Shown here: positions 11,830 to 22,242 of the stretch, in pieces
Position numbering within the stretch: the first letter of the stretch is position 1
Layout: each line of letters begins with the position of its first letter
Notes under the pieces: model-generated
Database searches by the model: none
The model's input: the letters and a program-made list of their open reading frames with translations, nothing else
Told to the model about the DNA's origin: nothing
Assembly (NCBI GenBank): GCA_019918135.1
Contig: WBZZ01005867.1
Coordinates: 112,501 to 176,500 of the forward strand
From: Paulinella micropora
Lineage: Eukaryota > Cercozoa > Imbricatea > Euglyphida > Paulinellidae
Length of the DNA stretch: 64,000 bases
Reading direction: 5' to 3'
Translations under genes and position numbers: made by a program

Positions 11830-12365
11830 CGGTGCTTCTGCTTTTACTTTATACACAGCACCGCAGACTACGACGAGCAATAATTCGGCAGGGTTTGTTG
11901 CGTCTGCTTCAAATGAATACAATCCAGCGTATTATGCTTTTAATGCTAGTCAGAACAATTATTGGACTACGGCTATATACTAAAATGACGCGACAGGAGT
12001 TTATACAAAAGTTCCAGCAACTACGAATACTTGGGGAGGAACTCCATACAGGTGAATATATAAAAATTGACTTAGGAGCAATATACAAGATAAAAAATTA
12101 TTATGTTAGGTCTTCGTCTGCGAATTTTATTGAAACAACGCCAAGTATTTGGTATGTTGGAGTAAGCACAGACAACATTACATATACATTATGGGACAGC
12201 AGGAGTGGTGAGGCTTGGGCTTCACAAACAACGAAAACATATTCACCACTCACAAATGCTACTGCTAGATATATTATATTTGTAGTAAATAAGACGGGGA
12301 GTGGTGGAACTTCATTTAGAAGCCAACCACGTATAGCAAGTCTATATTTTGATTATGAGACATTT
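11830..12365 (+). other. F5/8C (discoidin-like) domain within fibre A
   Basis: The motifs are SNEYNPAYYAFNASQNNYW (the AFDGxxxTxW segment of discoidin domains), then GEYIKIDLGAIYKIKNYYV (the idLG.. beta strand), SIWYVGVSTDNITYTLWDS and a C-terminal strand ARYIIFVV. The domain spans a stop at 11980 and a frame change near 12045. Discoidin domains bind glycans or lipids on cell surfaces, so this is a candidate host-receptor-binding insert. Fibre B lacks it. Confidence 0.75.
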
Positions 12366-13860
12366 AATTACGATATAACTTTGATTAGAAATATGACATG
12401 CTATACCTTAACAACAAGTGGAGCAATAACGGCAAGCGGTTTAATTACAGCAAATGCGGGCTTAACTGGAACCACATTAACGGCCAGCGTATTAATAACA
12501 GCAAATGCGGGAGTTGATATAAAAAGTCAAATTTGGTCAAACTTAGCCACTCCATCGGCTTCAACAGATGGAGCAAATAAAACTTATGTGGATATATTAG
12601 ACGGGGAGAATGTGAAATTAACAGGAACTCAAACAATGTCAGGAACAAAGGAATTTAGCGGAATATTAGCGACTTCATTAGGTGTCCTTTGTATAATTGG
12701 TAGAAACACAAAGGGGACAGCCGCAACAGGAGGTTTAGAGTTATACGGAACTAACAACAATATGAATGGACCACATATACAAGCATTTGTCCATACATCC
12801 GTTTATCCAACATTTCAATTATTGAACTGGGGGCAAGACAATATTAATTTGTATTTTGACTGTTATTATAATGGAACGAATGTATTATCTTCAAATACAT
12901 CATCAAATTTCCAAATAGCGAATTACACAAACAAACTCAGTTTTAATTACAAAAATGGTGGAACACTTGGTCAAGCAATAACAATGAGTGAAGCAATGAA
13001 CATAAGCACTGCGGCATATCAACAACAACATTAACAACGAGTGATAACATAGTAGTCAGAGCGGGTAAAAAATATTTATAGATAGGAGTGCGACAGCAAA
13101 CAATAAACTGGTCTTATGGGATAATGGAACAGGCACTACAACAGATTTTTACGGTTTAGGTATTGCTGGCGGAATATTACTTTATAATGTTCCTTCTGGC
13201 GGTGGTAATCACGTATTTTATGCTGGTACTTCAACTGAATTATTCTGAATCAACGAAACAGCAATTACGGCTTCAAGATCAATAACGGCGAGTGCTGGAA
13301 TATCAATATCAGTGAGTGGTGGAGGGGCGATAACGATAAGTCAAAGACCTAGTTATACGAACCAGCCACTTATTCAATTGAAGGGGAATGCTAGTGCCAA
13401 TTATTCTTGTATATGTAATGATGGTAGTTAAACCTTTTTCAATACTTCAAACTCAAATAATTAAATGCTAATGTTTGGTCTTCTGGTTCAAATAGAAGAG
13501 TGAAATCATATATTAAGACATTAGAATGTGGTGAATGTTGCGAGAAATTCATGAAAATAAACTGCTGTTCATATTATTGGAAATCAGACGAGAAAAAAGA
13601 AAGAAAGAACCACGGATTTATTGCCGACGAGGTTAAAAAAGTATTTCCTGAATTTGTATCTGAAAGTGGAATGAAAGCAGATGACGGAAATGGCAACCTT
13701 GAAGGAGTAGAATATACAAGTTTTATTCCAATATTAGTTAGTGCCTTTCAACACATGGTGGAAAAGGTGAATAATTTAGAAAAAGAAAATAATAATCTCA
13801 TGCTTATTATAGAAGATCTATCTAAGCAACTTTCTGAAATACGAGCAGTCGTTTTTTCAA

Positions 13861-14225
13861 ATGTCCAACAATAATACAACCAGACTTCACAGACCGCCAC
13901 CTATTATGGATATGGACGGCGAACTAACTCCCGAGTTAAAGTCTCGTGTGCTTGAGGTAGAACTTAAGAATGAGGAGCGGAAGCAGGAGCATGAATACAC
14001 CGATAGTTGGGACTGCTGTTGTATGACAAAAAAACAGATAGCAGATTAATTAAATACTTATTCCAAATGGCGATAATAATAGCAATAATTACATTAGCGA
14101 TCGTAAAACTTTCTAATCATAAACTTGATTGTAATCAAACTAATGTCTATGTGGGGCTCATTTCGTTAATGGTAGGAATAGTGCTTCCAAGCCCGTCCTC
14201 AAGTTCTGGGGGTGGTAAGAAGTAA
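13861..14225 (+). pseudogene. Two-helix membrane protein after fibre A, frameshifted
   Basis: It is the copy-A counterpart of the intact 116-residue gene at 20792-21142. It starts within the last codons of the fibre gene (MSNNNTTRLHRPPP...DMDGELTPELKSRVLEVEL), has a CCC motif near residue 55, then shifts frame near 14020 in an A run (stop at 14047). The continuation encodes KYLFQMAIIIAIITLAIVKL and GLISLMVGIVLPSP, two hydrophobic helices, and a Ser/Gly/Lys tail. It may be a holin-like or virion membrane protein. Confidence 0.7.
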
Positions 14226-14226
14226 A

Positions 14227-14933
14227 TCAAATACCAAAGGCTATCAGCCCGATCATATTGTCATAATGGATTTGACTTTTAAAATGTTTCTGTAAATCAT
14301 CTTTTCTAAAACATTTACCGCATTTACATTGGATTATGGTTGAACAACGTATTTTAGTTTTTTCAAGAAGATTTTCTCTATTTTGCTCATAATATTCTTT
14401 GTGATTTTTATCTATGCGCTCTTTGTTTCGTTCGTAATGTTCTTTACCTCGTTGTGATACATAATCTTTGTTTTTTTCATACCATTTTTTCTGTGTTTGT
14501 GATACATTCTCTTTGTTTAATTCTATATATTCTTTTCTTTTTTGCAAGTATTCTTTATTTTCTTCATAATACTCTTTATTGGTTCTACCTGCTACTCCTT
14601 TATTAATACATTTGTCTCTTTTTCTAATCCATTCTCCTTCTCGCTTTCTTAATTGCTCTACATTTTCACACGTATAATCTTCGAGTAATTCAATATAGTG
14701 GTCATCATATTTCAATATTTCAAAGGAAGAAATATAGTAGTATTTACCATTCATCCATCTTTTATAATCAATTTTGTGAGAATAAAGCCGTTTATATAAT
14801 GGTTGAATAGTTGAACCGATATAGACTTGATCAGTTTGATACGATCTAAGACTATATATTTTTCCTTGTTTGTAGTCGGGCCTTTTATATCGTTTATTCT
14901 CGCTATCTTTAAATCATAAATTACCACCTTCAT
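14227..14933 (-). pseudogene. GIY-YIG endonuclease with coiled repeats and zinc finger, one frameshift
   Basis: After a frameshift near 14875 the N-terminal domain reads KIYSLRSYQTDQVYIGST (GIY...YIG), with IQPLYKRLYSHK carrying the conserved Arg/His helix. The middle is a run of EYYEENKEYLQKRKEYIELN-like helical repeats (at least six). The C-terminus has CKCGKCFRKDDLQKHFKSQ and IH, a C2H2-like finger. This architecture is typical of free-standing homing-type nucleases in large DNA viruses. The gene is missing from the equivalent place in copy B (between 21142 and 21131), so it is a presence/absence insertion. Its 5' end overlaps the 3' end of the Cys-rich gene. Confidence 0.82.
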
Positions 14934-15163
14934 ATATATGTGTCATATACCATCTATTATCGCCCAAACACATCAAAGGCAGTGCCTCATCAAATCCAAT
15001 ACACAAATCACTGAAGGGTTTGTAAATACATTTAAATTTGTTTTGTATCCCTTGTTGAATACACCACACACACGATTCCTTCTTTTTTTTCCGAGTATCG
15101 CGAGTAAAAGTCGCAGGCGGTCCGCGAAATAGCAGAGCACACGAATAGCAATATTAATAACAT
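14914..15163 (-). pseudogene. Secreted Cys-rich protein, block copy A, frameshifted
   Basis: The start MLLILLFVCSAISRTACDFYS is a likely signal peptide plus mature N-terminus. A frame change in an A-run near 15085 separates it from the conserved Cys-rich part (CVWCIQQGIQNKFKCIYK, FDEALPLMCLGDNRWYM). The intact homologue is at 21131-21400. Function unknown. Confidence 0.66.
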
Positions 15164-15171
15164 TATATATT

Positions 15172-15396
15172 TTAACTCCCGATTTTACCTTCTTGTTTAA
15201 TTATATTATTATAAATCGCTTCCCGTTGCTTATCTGACAATGGTAATCGATTAAGTATATTTTCAGGTTTTCTGAAAATGTTAGGGTTTCTATTCACTAA
15301 GTTCTGAGTGATGCGGATTTGGTCAATTTCCTTCCCTAGCCTTTCTAGTTCCTCCAGTTGTTCCTCGTCTTTACTTTTTTCCTTTTTATTTTCCAT
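15172..15396 (-). CDS. Small charged helical protein, copy A
   Basis: The 74-residue protein starts MENKKEKSKDEEQLEELERL, followed by IDQIRITQNLVNRNPNIF and LPLSDKQREAIYNNIIKQEG. The second copy (21405-21629) is intact and differs at only a few residues, so purifying selection acted on it. It is probably an all-helical soluble protein. No known family is recognised. It is divergently arranged to the short gene starting at 15419. Confidence 0.7.
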   Translation of the reverse strand: MENKKEKSKDEEQLEELERLGKEIDQIRITQNLVNRNPNIFRKPENILNRLPLSDKQREAIYNNIIKQEGKIGS

Positions 15397-15418
15397 CCTA
15401 TATTATAACAGATAAAAA

Positions 15419-15837
15419 ATGTGGTTTCAAGAAAAAAAATGGTTTGATTATTACAATCAAGCCAGAAGAGAACATAAGGATCAGTTCAAAGAATTTATTA
15501 CAGCAAAGTTGAGAAAGTGGTGGTTAGATTGTTGAACTTGGGATATATTACAAACCAATTTCCAGGAATTCGTTTTGGTGAAGAAGTTTCAAAAGAAGAA
15601 TTGTATGATGTGTATAAAGCAAATGCGAATGACCCGCACACTTCGCGGGTTAGTTTCTGGACTAGTCTTAGAAAACTAATGCCAAATATGGTAGAAAAGA
15701 AGAAAACGATGGAAGCAGGCGCGCGAGTTAGATACGTGGATTTACCAACTTTAGAAGAGTGTAAAAATCAATGGAATGTTATTTATGGTGATAATGAATG
15801 GGATTTTGACGATGATGACGACGACGACGATGAATAA
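15419..15837 (+). pseudogene. Chimeric ORF at duplication junction: small gene N-term + helicase C-term
   Basis: The 5' part (15419 to about 15507) is the start of the same gene as 21654-21859 (MWFQEKKWFDYYN, EFITAK). At about 15508 it switches to the C-terminal domain of the primase-helicase (LRKWWLDC, then GYITNQFPGIRFGEEVSKEE, NDPHTSRVSFWTSLRKLMP, and an Asp run), matching 7670-7999. The fused frame meets TGA at once (15534-15536); the helicase part is open in the neighbouring frame from 15517. This is a direct signature of tandem duplication or recombination between related elements. Confidence 0.8.
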
Positions 15838-15880
15838 ACAATATAAAAAACGGATTTTTTTTGTTATGCTTATATATAGC

Positions 15881-16524
15881 ATGTCTACCAAAAAGATTAT
15901 CTAAGTCAAATAGAAAAATTGACTCATTTAAGTAGCGACATAAAACTGCCAACAAGCAAATCGCTCAAACCTGATATTATCGCATTTTACGAAAAATGCC
16001 GACCCGAACAACTCCCGCAGGGTGATAATGTTGAAGTTGTATTACCCTCTGTTGATACATTGAAGAATGTTGTTTTTGATGAGATAGAAGAATTTACACC
16101 CTTTAAAGAAAGTGATTTGAGTGCTGGTATCACCGAAATCAAAACGAATGTGGGAGAAGAACTGGCCAAAAAAGAAATGCCTGTTTTAGAAGCATCCACA
16201 CCAACGAAGGAAAAGAAAACACCGATTAAAGCAAAGCGGAATCCGCCCGAGAACGGGTATAGTTGCTATGAAATAATAACGGCACATTTGAAAGTATCAA
16301 AAGACCCTTTTAATTTCTTATAAATGAAAGTGGAAGACCGCACCATAATGCAGGAATATATGAAGAAATGGCACGAGAGTAGATACGCACACATACCACC
16401 AGACCAACGCCCTATTCTTAAATATGGTAAGTTAGATTATAAGACATTTTTCCGCGATGCCTTATCTCAACACGAGGGCAAACTAACAACACTAAAAGAT
16501 ATGTATGATAGGTTTCATATGTAA
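15881..16524 (+). pseudogene. Unknown element protein, duplicated block copy B
   Basis: It is the homologue of 8041-8714. It begins MSTKK and then a one-base loss in the A run causes a frameshift. From 15919 the frame is open through YEKCRPEQLPQGDNVEVVLP and the Lys/Pro-rich KEKKTPIKAKRNPPE to DPFNFL, where TAA (16321) replaces the TAC of copy A. The remaining 67 codons (MKVEDRTIMQEYMKKWHESR...DRFHM) are open. Each copy preserves what the other lost. Function unknown. Confidence 0.68.
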
Positions 16525-17144
16525 ACCGCTGTCAGTGCTATGTCTCTCATCACATCAATATTAAAATATGATGGTTTAAAAGATACATAATCCGCAGATG
16601 CCGTTTTATAATATGCTTCAAATGTTATTGGAGCATCTGTCGCATATGTTAATAAAACCTCATTAGTTGTATTTCCAGACATTCGTATTGTTGTATTATT
16701 GGTGGTGTCCGCGGGATTTGGTCAGGTCATTAACCATATCATTTTCATTTGAACTCCAAATCTTTGAATTAGCCATATACAATCAAAAGACTTATACTCA
16801 ATGGCGGTTGTATAATTTAGCACTTCGCTGTAAAAGTCATCAACATTTGTTCCGTCCGTTTCATGAAACCAGAACTGAAAAGTTCCTATTCCAGTCGGGG
16901 CGGGTAAATTTAAAGACCCGCGAAAAGATACTTTAATAAAATAACCATATCCCAGATTTGATATTGTTTTGCTACCATAACCGCCAGTGCAAAGAGTAGT
17001 GAATGTAGAACTTTCCATCCACGATCTAATGTCAAGACCAACATACGCATTTTGAATGTTTCTTGTTAATGTCGGGGTAGCAGTGATTGCAATAGTTTTA
17101 GTATCTATTGACTGCTGTTCTTGCGATCGGCCGAATATATTCAT
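16515..17144 (-). pseudogene. Beta-rich structural-type protein, block copy B
   Basis: About 209 codons starting MNIFGRSQEQQS, interrupted once by TGA near 16722 where copy A has TGT (Cys). It otherwise stays open through NTTNEVLLTYATDAPITFEA and YKTASADYVSFKPSYFNIDV. It overlaps the 3' end of the convergent gene by 10 nt, as in copy A. The Tyr/Phe-rich beta pattern suits a jelly-roll or fibre-associated virion protein (inference). This is the better-preserved copy. Confidence 0.66.
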
Positions 17145-17191
17145 ATTTTTAAAACTATATATTCTACGATATAAAATAATTCTATTAAATT
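17145..17191. promoter_or_regulatory. Divergent promoter region, copy B
   Basis: This 47-bp spacer between the leftward structural gene and fibre B carries TTTTTAAAACTATATATTCT and ACGATATAAAATAATTCTAT, matching copy A (9334-9382) with few changes. Confidence 0.5.
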
Positions 17192-20100
17192 ATGAACCAT
17201 TTGGGCAATCCATAGACATATCATTTTTACGGCTCTGTCATAGTGGATGAGAATTTAGAAATTGATGGAGTATTATATGGCGATCATATTGAAGCAAACT
17301 CAATACAAGCAAGGACTGACGACATAACAATATCATCGCGAAATAATAACTCCTCTTTGTTGATATCTGATACTGGTTATGTGTCAATTAATAACGAATA
17401 CGATTTACCATTAGCGGACGGCATGGCTAATCAAGTATTAAAAACAGATGGGTTAGGCAATACTTCATTTGCTACATTAACTTCAAGTTATATAAGCGAC
17501 TTTGAACTTGATAAATTAACGGATGTGGTTATAACCGCCCCGATAGCGATAAATAGTTATCCACGTATAATTCAATAAACTGGGTAAATAAAACGTTTCC
17601 GATAAATGTGGATGAATTCGGCAATATTAGTATGGGAAGGAAGAACATAACAGGAGTAAATTTGCTAAATACCAAAGATGTTGATGAATGGATATTTGAG
17701 CATCAAGATAATATGAGCATCAAGATAATAATGATAAAGTTTCAGCGAGTGGAAGTATAGATAGCCACAGCGTTGTGACAATATCAGGCTTCCCAGCAGA
17801 TAATCAACTGATTATGTATAGCACAGGACAATGGAGAAACACCACACCACCCTTTCTTAGATTAGACGGCACTGCCAGTATGACGGGGGCACTAAATATG
17901 GGCGGTTTTGCTATTTCAGGGGCTTCTACATATAATGGAATTAATCTCACTACTCTCGCAGTTGATACTTCCGTGGTTAAACTAACAGGAGACCAAACCA
18001 TAGCGGGTATTAAGACATTTAGCAGTATAATAAATGCGAGTGCGGGGATTGATATGAAAAGCCAAAGCATAACAAATGTAAATCTTGTTGATAGTGTGGA
18101 TGTTTCAGTTCTTGATACTTCGGTGGTTAAACTAACAGGAGACCAAACCATAGCAGGGAATAAAAAATTTACATCAACTTTAGAAGTAAGTGGTTCATCC
18201 AATCCTACTTCTTTTGATGGCATTGGCATACCCTTTGATACAAAAATAGGAATGATTGCAGCACAAAAACAGCAACAGCGACTTGGTATCCGATACAAAT
18301 AACTGGTTCGTATGTAGAGTTATATTCAGGTAATACTTTAATTACAACCGCAACTGGAACAATATTAAGTTTGAATAACAAAAAAATAACAAACTTAGCC
18401 GACCCTTCCGCTTCAACAGATGGAGCAAATAAAAGTTATGTTGATACAAAAGACGGGCAAAATGTGAAACTAACAGGAAACCAAACCATAACAGGAATTA
18501 AGACATATAGCAGTGGTGTTGAAATTACTGGAAATTCAATCAATTCAACAACAAAGGGAACATTCATTGTTTTCAATTCTACCAGTAATATCGGGTCTAT
18601 TGCTAGTTTGGATATGAAAATAGATACGTATTACAACTTTGAAATTTCTGCGAAAAAATAAGTTTTATTATTGACGGGACGATTGTTTCGTGGTTTAATG
18701 CTACTGGCTTAGATTGTAATAGTAGTAGGATTGTTAATCTAGGAGCACCGCAAAATGCGAATGAAGCGGTAAATAGACAATATCTGGATGACAATTGTGT
18801 GAAACTAACAGGAGACCAAACAATAACAGGAATTAAAACATTCAACGGGACGAGCACTGTGATAAAATATCTAACTCTAACACAAACGGCCGATTTTAAT
18901 AATCAAGTTATCATTAATGGTGGAAATATAACATATAATGGGGCGAGGATATTAAACCAAAATGGAGGAGATATATTCTTTTCGCAGACATCAGGTGATT
19001 ATCAATATTTCTTATTTACTCTAAATACTGCTACAAGTGGAACCGCAGACCAAAGAGGTTATGTATTCACGAATGTAGCATTTGATGTAAAAGGGGCGGG
19101 ACTTTATATTTCAAAACTTTTGGACAATAAAAATGCTTTGTCTGACATTGTTCGTTTTAACAATGCTGGTGGTATGCGGTTTTATGGTGCTTTGGATATG
19201 AACTCAAACAACATAACAAGTGCTGGAACAATTACTTCAACCGCAGGAATAACTACGACAACATTAACAACGAGCGACAAAATAACAACAGCATCAGGTA
19301 AGCCAATAATCATAGGCAATACAACAAAATCAGCAAATGGGGCGACAGGGGGCTTAGAATTATACGTGACGGCTTCAAATATCGGAGGGGCACACTTACA
19401 AGCAATAACAACGGATGCTTATCCAACATTTCAATTATTGAACTGGGCACACGACAATATAGGCTTAAGTTTTTATGCTTATTATGACGGCTCAAACTGG
19501 AAATCAAGTAATGCTGGCTCAAACTTTCAAATATACAAAAACTCAAACAAACTTGCTTTTAACTATAAATGAGGAATAACAGCAGGAAGCAATATAACAT
19601 GGTCTGAGGCGATGAATATAAGCACAGCAGGATTACTAACTGCGAGTGCGGGGATTACATACACTGGCACACTAACGTCAGTAACGAATGCCAGTGGGGC
19701 GAAAATAGGAATTCAGGGACTAACAGACGGAACAAATGCAAAAGGAATATTTCTATGGGATACCACCAATACAAGTTGGGGAATTTATGCGGCATCTGGC
19801 GGAGGTGGAAACACTAGAAGTTTGGCAAATGGTTTGGCCGTTTCAGGAAATGATTTTAGTTCATATAGTTTTCGTTTTAGGGTTGCTAATGATGCTATCA
19901 TGGGTTTCGTGTGGGAGAATTCAGGGGAGCAACTATTAATGTCATTGAATGGCGCAAACGGAACTTTATGGACAAAAGGATAGATAACTGCAAATGCGGG
20001 GATTACATACTCTGGGGTGCTAACGACCACAACTAATAATGGAGCGAAAATAGGAATTCAAGGACAAACAGACGGGACGAATGCGAGAGGAATATTTATT

Positions 20101-20802
20101 TGGGATACTGGTGATTCAGCATGGGGGATTTATATGTCTCAGTCTGGAGCAAATAAATCATTAAGTGGAGGAACAGCATCAGCAGGAGGAGTAGGCGGAG
20201 GATTAACTTCTTATGCTATTAGATTTAGAGTGAATAATTCTTCAACGAGTGGGTTCATATGGGAGAATAGTTCAAATACTGCTTTAATGTCTTTTAAAGC
20301 AAGCGATGGACAATTATGGGTATTGTCTAATCCAATTCAATATTCAGACAGGAGAAAAAAAGAAGATATAAAGGAATGCTTAGGCTTAGATTTTATTAAT
20401 AAGTTAAATCCAGTCTGCTATCGTATTATTGATGACAACAAGAAACAAAGAACTGGTTTGATAGCACAGGAATTAGAAGAAATACTAACAGAAATGAATA
20501 TGCTAGATTTTGGCGGTTTTATAAAAGAAACAATTATGGTTCCGTGTCCAAAGCAAAGAAAAGAATGCGAATTGAAATGTGTGAGCGTTAATCCAGAAGA
20601 TGTTAAATGCGTTGATAGTGGTGATGTCGGTTATGGTATAGGTTATTCCGAGTTTATTGCCCCGTTAATTAAGGCCACACAGGAGTTATCGGAAAAGGTG
20701 ATTTATTTAGAAAAAGAAAATAAAAATCTTATGAATATATTACAAGACCAAGCAAACCAATTAGCAGAAATACGAGCAGTCGTTTTACCTAATGTCCAAT
20801 AA
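17192..20802 (+). pseudogene. Giant fibre protein B with S74 chaperone end, broken
   Basis: About 1,200 codons, homologous to fibre A but shorter and without the F5/8C insert. The second line of codons has TAG at 17212 where fibre A has TGG. Frame changes occur near 17570, 17700, 18300 and 18660, and stops at 19570 (TGA) and 19981 (TAG). Repeated modules are DTSVVKLTGDQTIAG, SGAKIGIQGLTDGTNAKGIF and related. The last 260 codons (20017-20802) are open and hold the S74 unit: SDRRKKEDI with the Ser and the Lys five residues on, GLIAQELEEIL, then Cys-rich and coiled-coil (EKVIYLEKENKNLMNI) segments. It would form a self-processing trimeric host-attachment fibre. Confidence 0.85.
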
Positions 20803-21142
20803 TACGCGACTTCATATATCGCCACATATTAATGATATGGATGGCGAACTAACTCCCGAATTAAAGTCTCGTGTCCTTGAAGTAGAACTAAAGACTGAGG
20901 AAAAAAAAGTAGAGCACGAATTGGAAGATAACTGGAATTGTTGTTGTATAAAAAACAGGCCGACCGACAGCCGACTTATTAAATACTTGTTTCAAATGGG
21001 TATCATTATTGCCATTATAACCCTTTGTATCGTGAGGCTGTCTGAAAAGAACTTACCTTGTGAGGTTGCTAATACTTATGTCGGTACTTTGACCTTACTT
21101 ATCGGTATCTGCCTTCCTTCGCCTTCTAGTTCAAAGAAGTGA
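20792..21142 (+). CDS. Two-helix membrane protein (holin-like), intact copy
   Basis: 116 residues. The ATG lies inside the last codons of fibre B (11-nt overlap), suggesting coupled expression. The N-terminal half is polar (DMDGELTPELKSRVLEVELK) with NCCC near residue 50; the C-terminal half has LFQMGIIIAIITLCIVRL and YVGTLTLLIGICLPSPSSS, two membrane segments with a short outer loop containing Cys. Size and topology recall small holin-like or virion membrane proteins, but no family is recognised. Copy A (13861-14225) is frameshifted. Confidence 0.75.
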   Translation: MSNNTRLHISPHINDMDGELTPELKSRVLEVELKTEEKKVEHELEDNWNCCCIKNRPTDSRLIKYLFQMGIIIAIITLCIVRLSEKNLPCEVANTYVGTLTLLIGICLPSPSSSKK

Positions 21143-21400
21143 GCACTCGTATAAGTGGATTTTATACCACGAAGCATCATTACCCGCACAGATTAACGGC
21201 AGGGCTTCATCAAAACTAACACACCACTCGCTTTGAGGTTTGTAAATACATTTAAATTTGGATTCAATACCTTGCTTTATACAATAAGCACACGCATCTC
21301 GTTTTGTTTGATTTGCTCTACTATAAAAGTCGCAGGCCGTCCGCGACATAGCAAATCTCCAACAAGTTGGAGATAACACGAATAGCAATATTAATAACAT
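21131..21400 (-). CDS. Secreted Cys-rich protein, intact copy
   Basis: 89 residues with a hydrophobic N-terminus (MLLILLFVLSPTCWRFA) likely to act as a signal peptide. The mature part has about seven Cys: ACDFYS, ACAYCIKQG, FKCIYKPQSEWCVSFDEALPLIC, and a C-terminal YECSLL. Spacing slightly recalls PSI/plexin-type small disulphide domains, but this is weak. Its 3' end overlaps the 3' end of the convergent membrane protein gene. Exported Cys-rich products are unusual in elements this size. Copy A is at 14914-15163. Confidence 0.7.
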   Translation of the reverse strand: MLLILLFVLSPTCWRFAMSRTACDFYSRANQTKRDACAYCIKQGIESKFKCIYKPQSEWCVSFDEALPLICAGNDASWYKIHLYECSLL

Positions 21401-21404
21401 ATAT

Positions 21405-21629
21405 TTAACTCCCGCTTTTTCCCTCTTCTTTAATTATATTATTATAAATTGCTTCTCGTTGCTTATCTGATAGCGGTAAGCGGTAAAGGATATTTTCAGG
21501 TTTTCTAAAAATATTGGGGTTTCTATTCACTAAGTTCTGAGTGATGCGGATTTGGTCTATCTCCTTTCCAAGTTTTTCCAACTCTTCAAGTTGTTGCTCG
21601 TCTTTGCTTTTTTCTTTTTTATTATCCAT
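21405..21629 (-). CDS. Small charged helical protein, copy B
   Basis: 74 residues from the ATG at 21629: MDNKKEKSKDEQQLEELEKL, then the block NPNIFRKPENILYRLPLSDK shared with copy A. An upstream in-frame extension exists but is not shared with copy A, so this start is preferred. It ends 5 nt from the start of the Cys-rich gene, probably in the same transcript. Function unknown. Confidence 0.7.
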   Translation of the reverse strand: MDNKKEKSKDEQQLEELEKLGKEIDQIRITQNLVNRNPNIFRKPENILYRLPLSDKQREAIYNNIIKEEGKSGS

Positions 21630-21653
21630 GTTATATAATAGTGGATAAAAAAA

Positions 21654-21859
21654 ATGCCGTTTCAAGAAAAAAATGGTTTGAATATTACAATCGGGTCAGA
21701 AGAGAACATAAGGATCAGCCTACTGAGTTTATTACAGCAAAGGCTCATGAATTAAAGAGGGCAGATAGAATACAAGATGCTATTGATTTTGATGATGCGC
21801 CCGACAATCCAACAATAGAAAAATTAAAGGACAAGATTAAAACATTGAACAGAATTTAA
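21654..21859 (+). pseudogene. Small helical protein with homopolymer frameshift
   Basis: The ATG at 21654 gives MPFQEK, then one A is missing in an A run relative to the junction copy at 15419, shifting frame. The second frame reads WFEYYNRVRREHKDQPTEFITAKAHELKRADRIQDAID and ends LKDKIKTLNRI at 21859. About 68 residues if the run were one base longer, which could be a sequencing error. Unknown function; it is divergent to the 21405-21629 gene. Confidence 0.6.
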
Positions 21860-21879
21860 AATCAAAAAAATACTACAAA

Positions 21880-22242
21880 ATGAATTTGAATCAATTAAAG
21901 GAACATCTAAGAGATGAAAGGGACATTGAAGAATTTGAAGCAAAATATGGTAATACTTCCATAAAAGAACAAGTAAATAGACTTGCCATTGAAGCAAGTG
22001 GTATTGATAGGTGGAATATTGAGTTTATGAATAGAGATATTGAACAAATGAATAGAGATATAGAGCAATTAACAAGTCGTTGGGGATATACGGAAGAAGA
22101 AAAAAAATCACTTGTTAAACTCACCCGTAATGGGCAAACACATTTATTGGGAAAAGGCAAAAATGAAATAAGGAGGGCAGCGAAGAGAGAAAACAAACAA
22201 TGGCAGGCGCGAGAATTAAAGAATGGGAACAAAACAGATTAG
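21880..22242 (+). CDS. Helical protein upstream of capsid-type genes
   Basis: 120 residues, MNLNQLKEHLRDERDIEEFE at the start and a tandem NRDIEQMNRDIEQL coiled segment, then a basic C-terminus (KGKNEIRRAAKRENKQW). The last ~14 codons overlap the next reading frame (22200 onward), so the true end may be altered by a frameshift. No family recognised. It opens the structural block 21.9-27.4 kb. Confidence 0.6.
   Translation: MNLNQLKEHLRDERDIEEFEAKYGNTSIKEQVNRLAIEASGIDRWNIEFMNRDIEQMNRDIEQLTSRWGYTEEEKKSLVKLTRNGQTHLLGKGKNEIRRAAKRENKQWQARELKNGNKTD

Larger units (their letters stand above)
9383..13874 (+). pseudogene. Giant fibre protein A with S74 chaperone end, broken
   Basis: A ~1,490-codon gene starts MNHLGNPWTYHLYGS. 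It is built of repeated beta modules: VSADGSINTHSD...LDNQLLIYSTGQWRN, FLRLDGTASMTGGLNM, VVKLTGDQT...NKTF, and NGLELYGT...ILNWG-type blocks, typical of trimeric phage-like tail fibres. A discoidin-like (F5/8C) domain lies at about 11830-12360. The C-terminus (13480-13874) has SNRRVK (Ser/Lys spacing as in S74 peptidases), GFIADEVKKVFPEF and a coiled coil, i.e. an intramolecular trimerisation chaperone that cleaves itself off. Frameshifts near 10850, 11820, 12045 and after 13010, plus stops (e.g. TGA at 13246, where the internal repeat has AGA), make it non-functional. Confidence 0.85.

Noticed and set aside
5570-21142. Alternative genetic code (TGA or TAG as sense)
   Set aside because: All three stops occur in place of different amino acids when compared with the duplicated copy, and frameshifts accompany them; decay explains it better.
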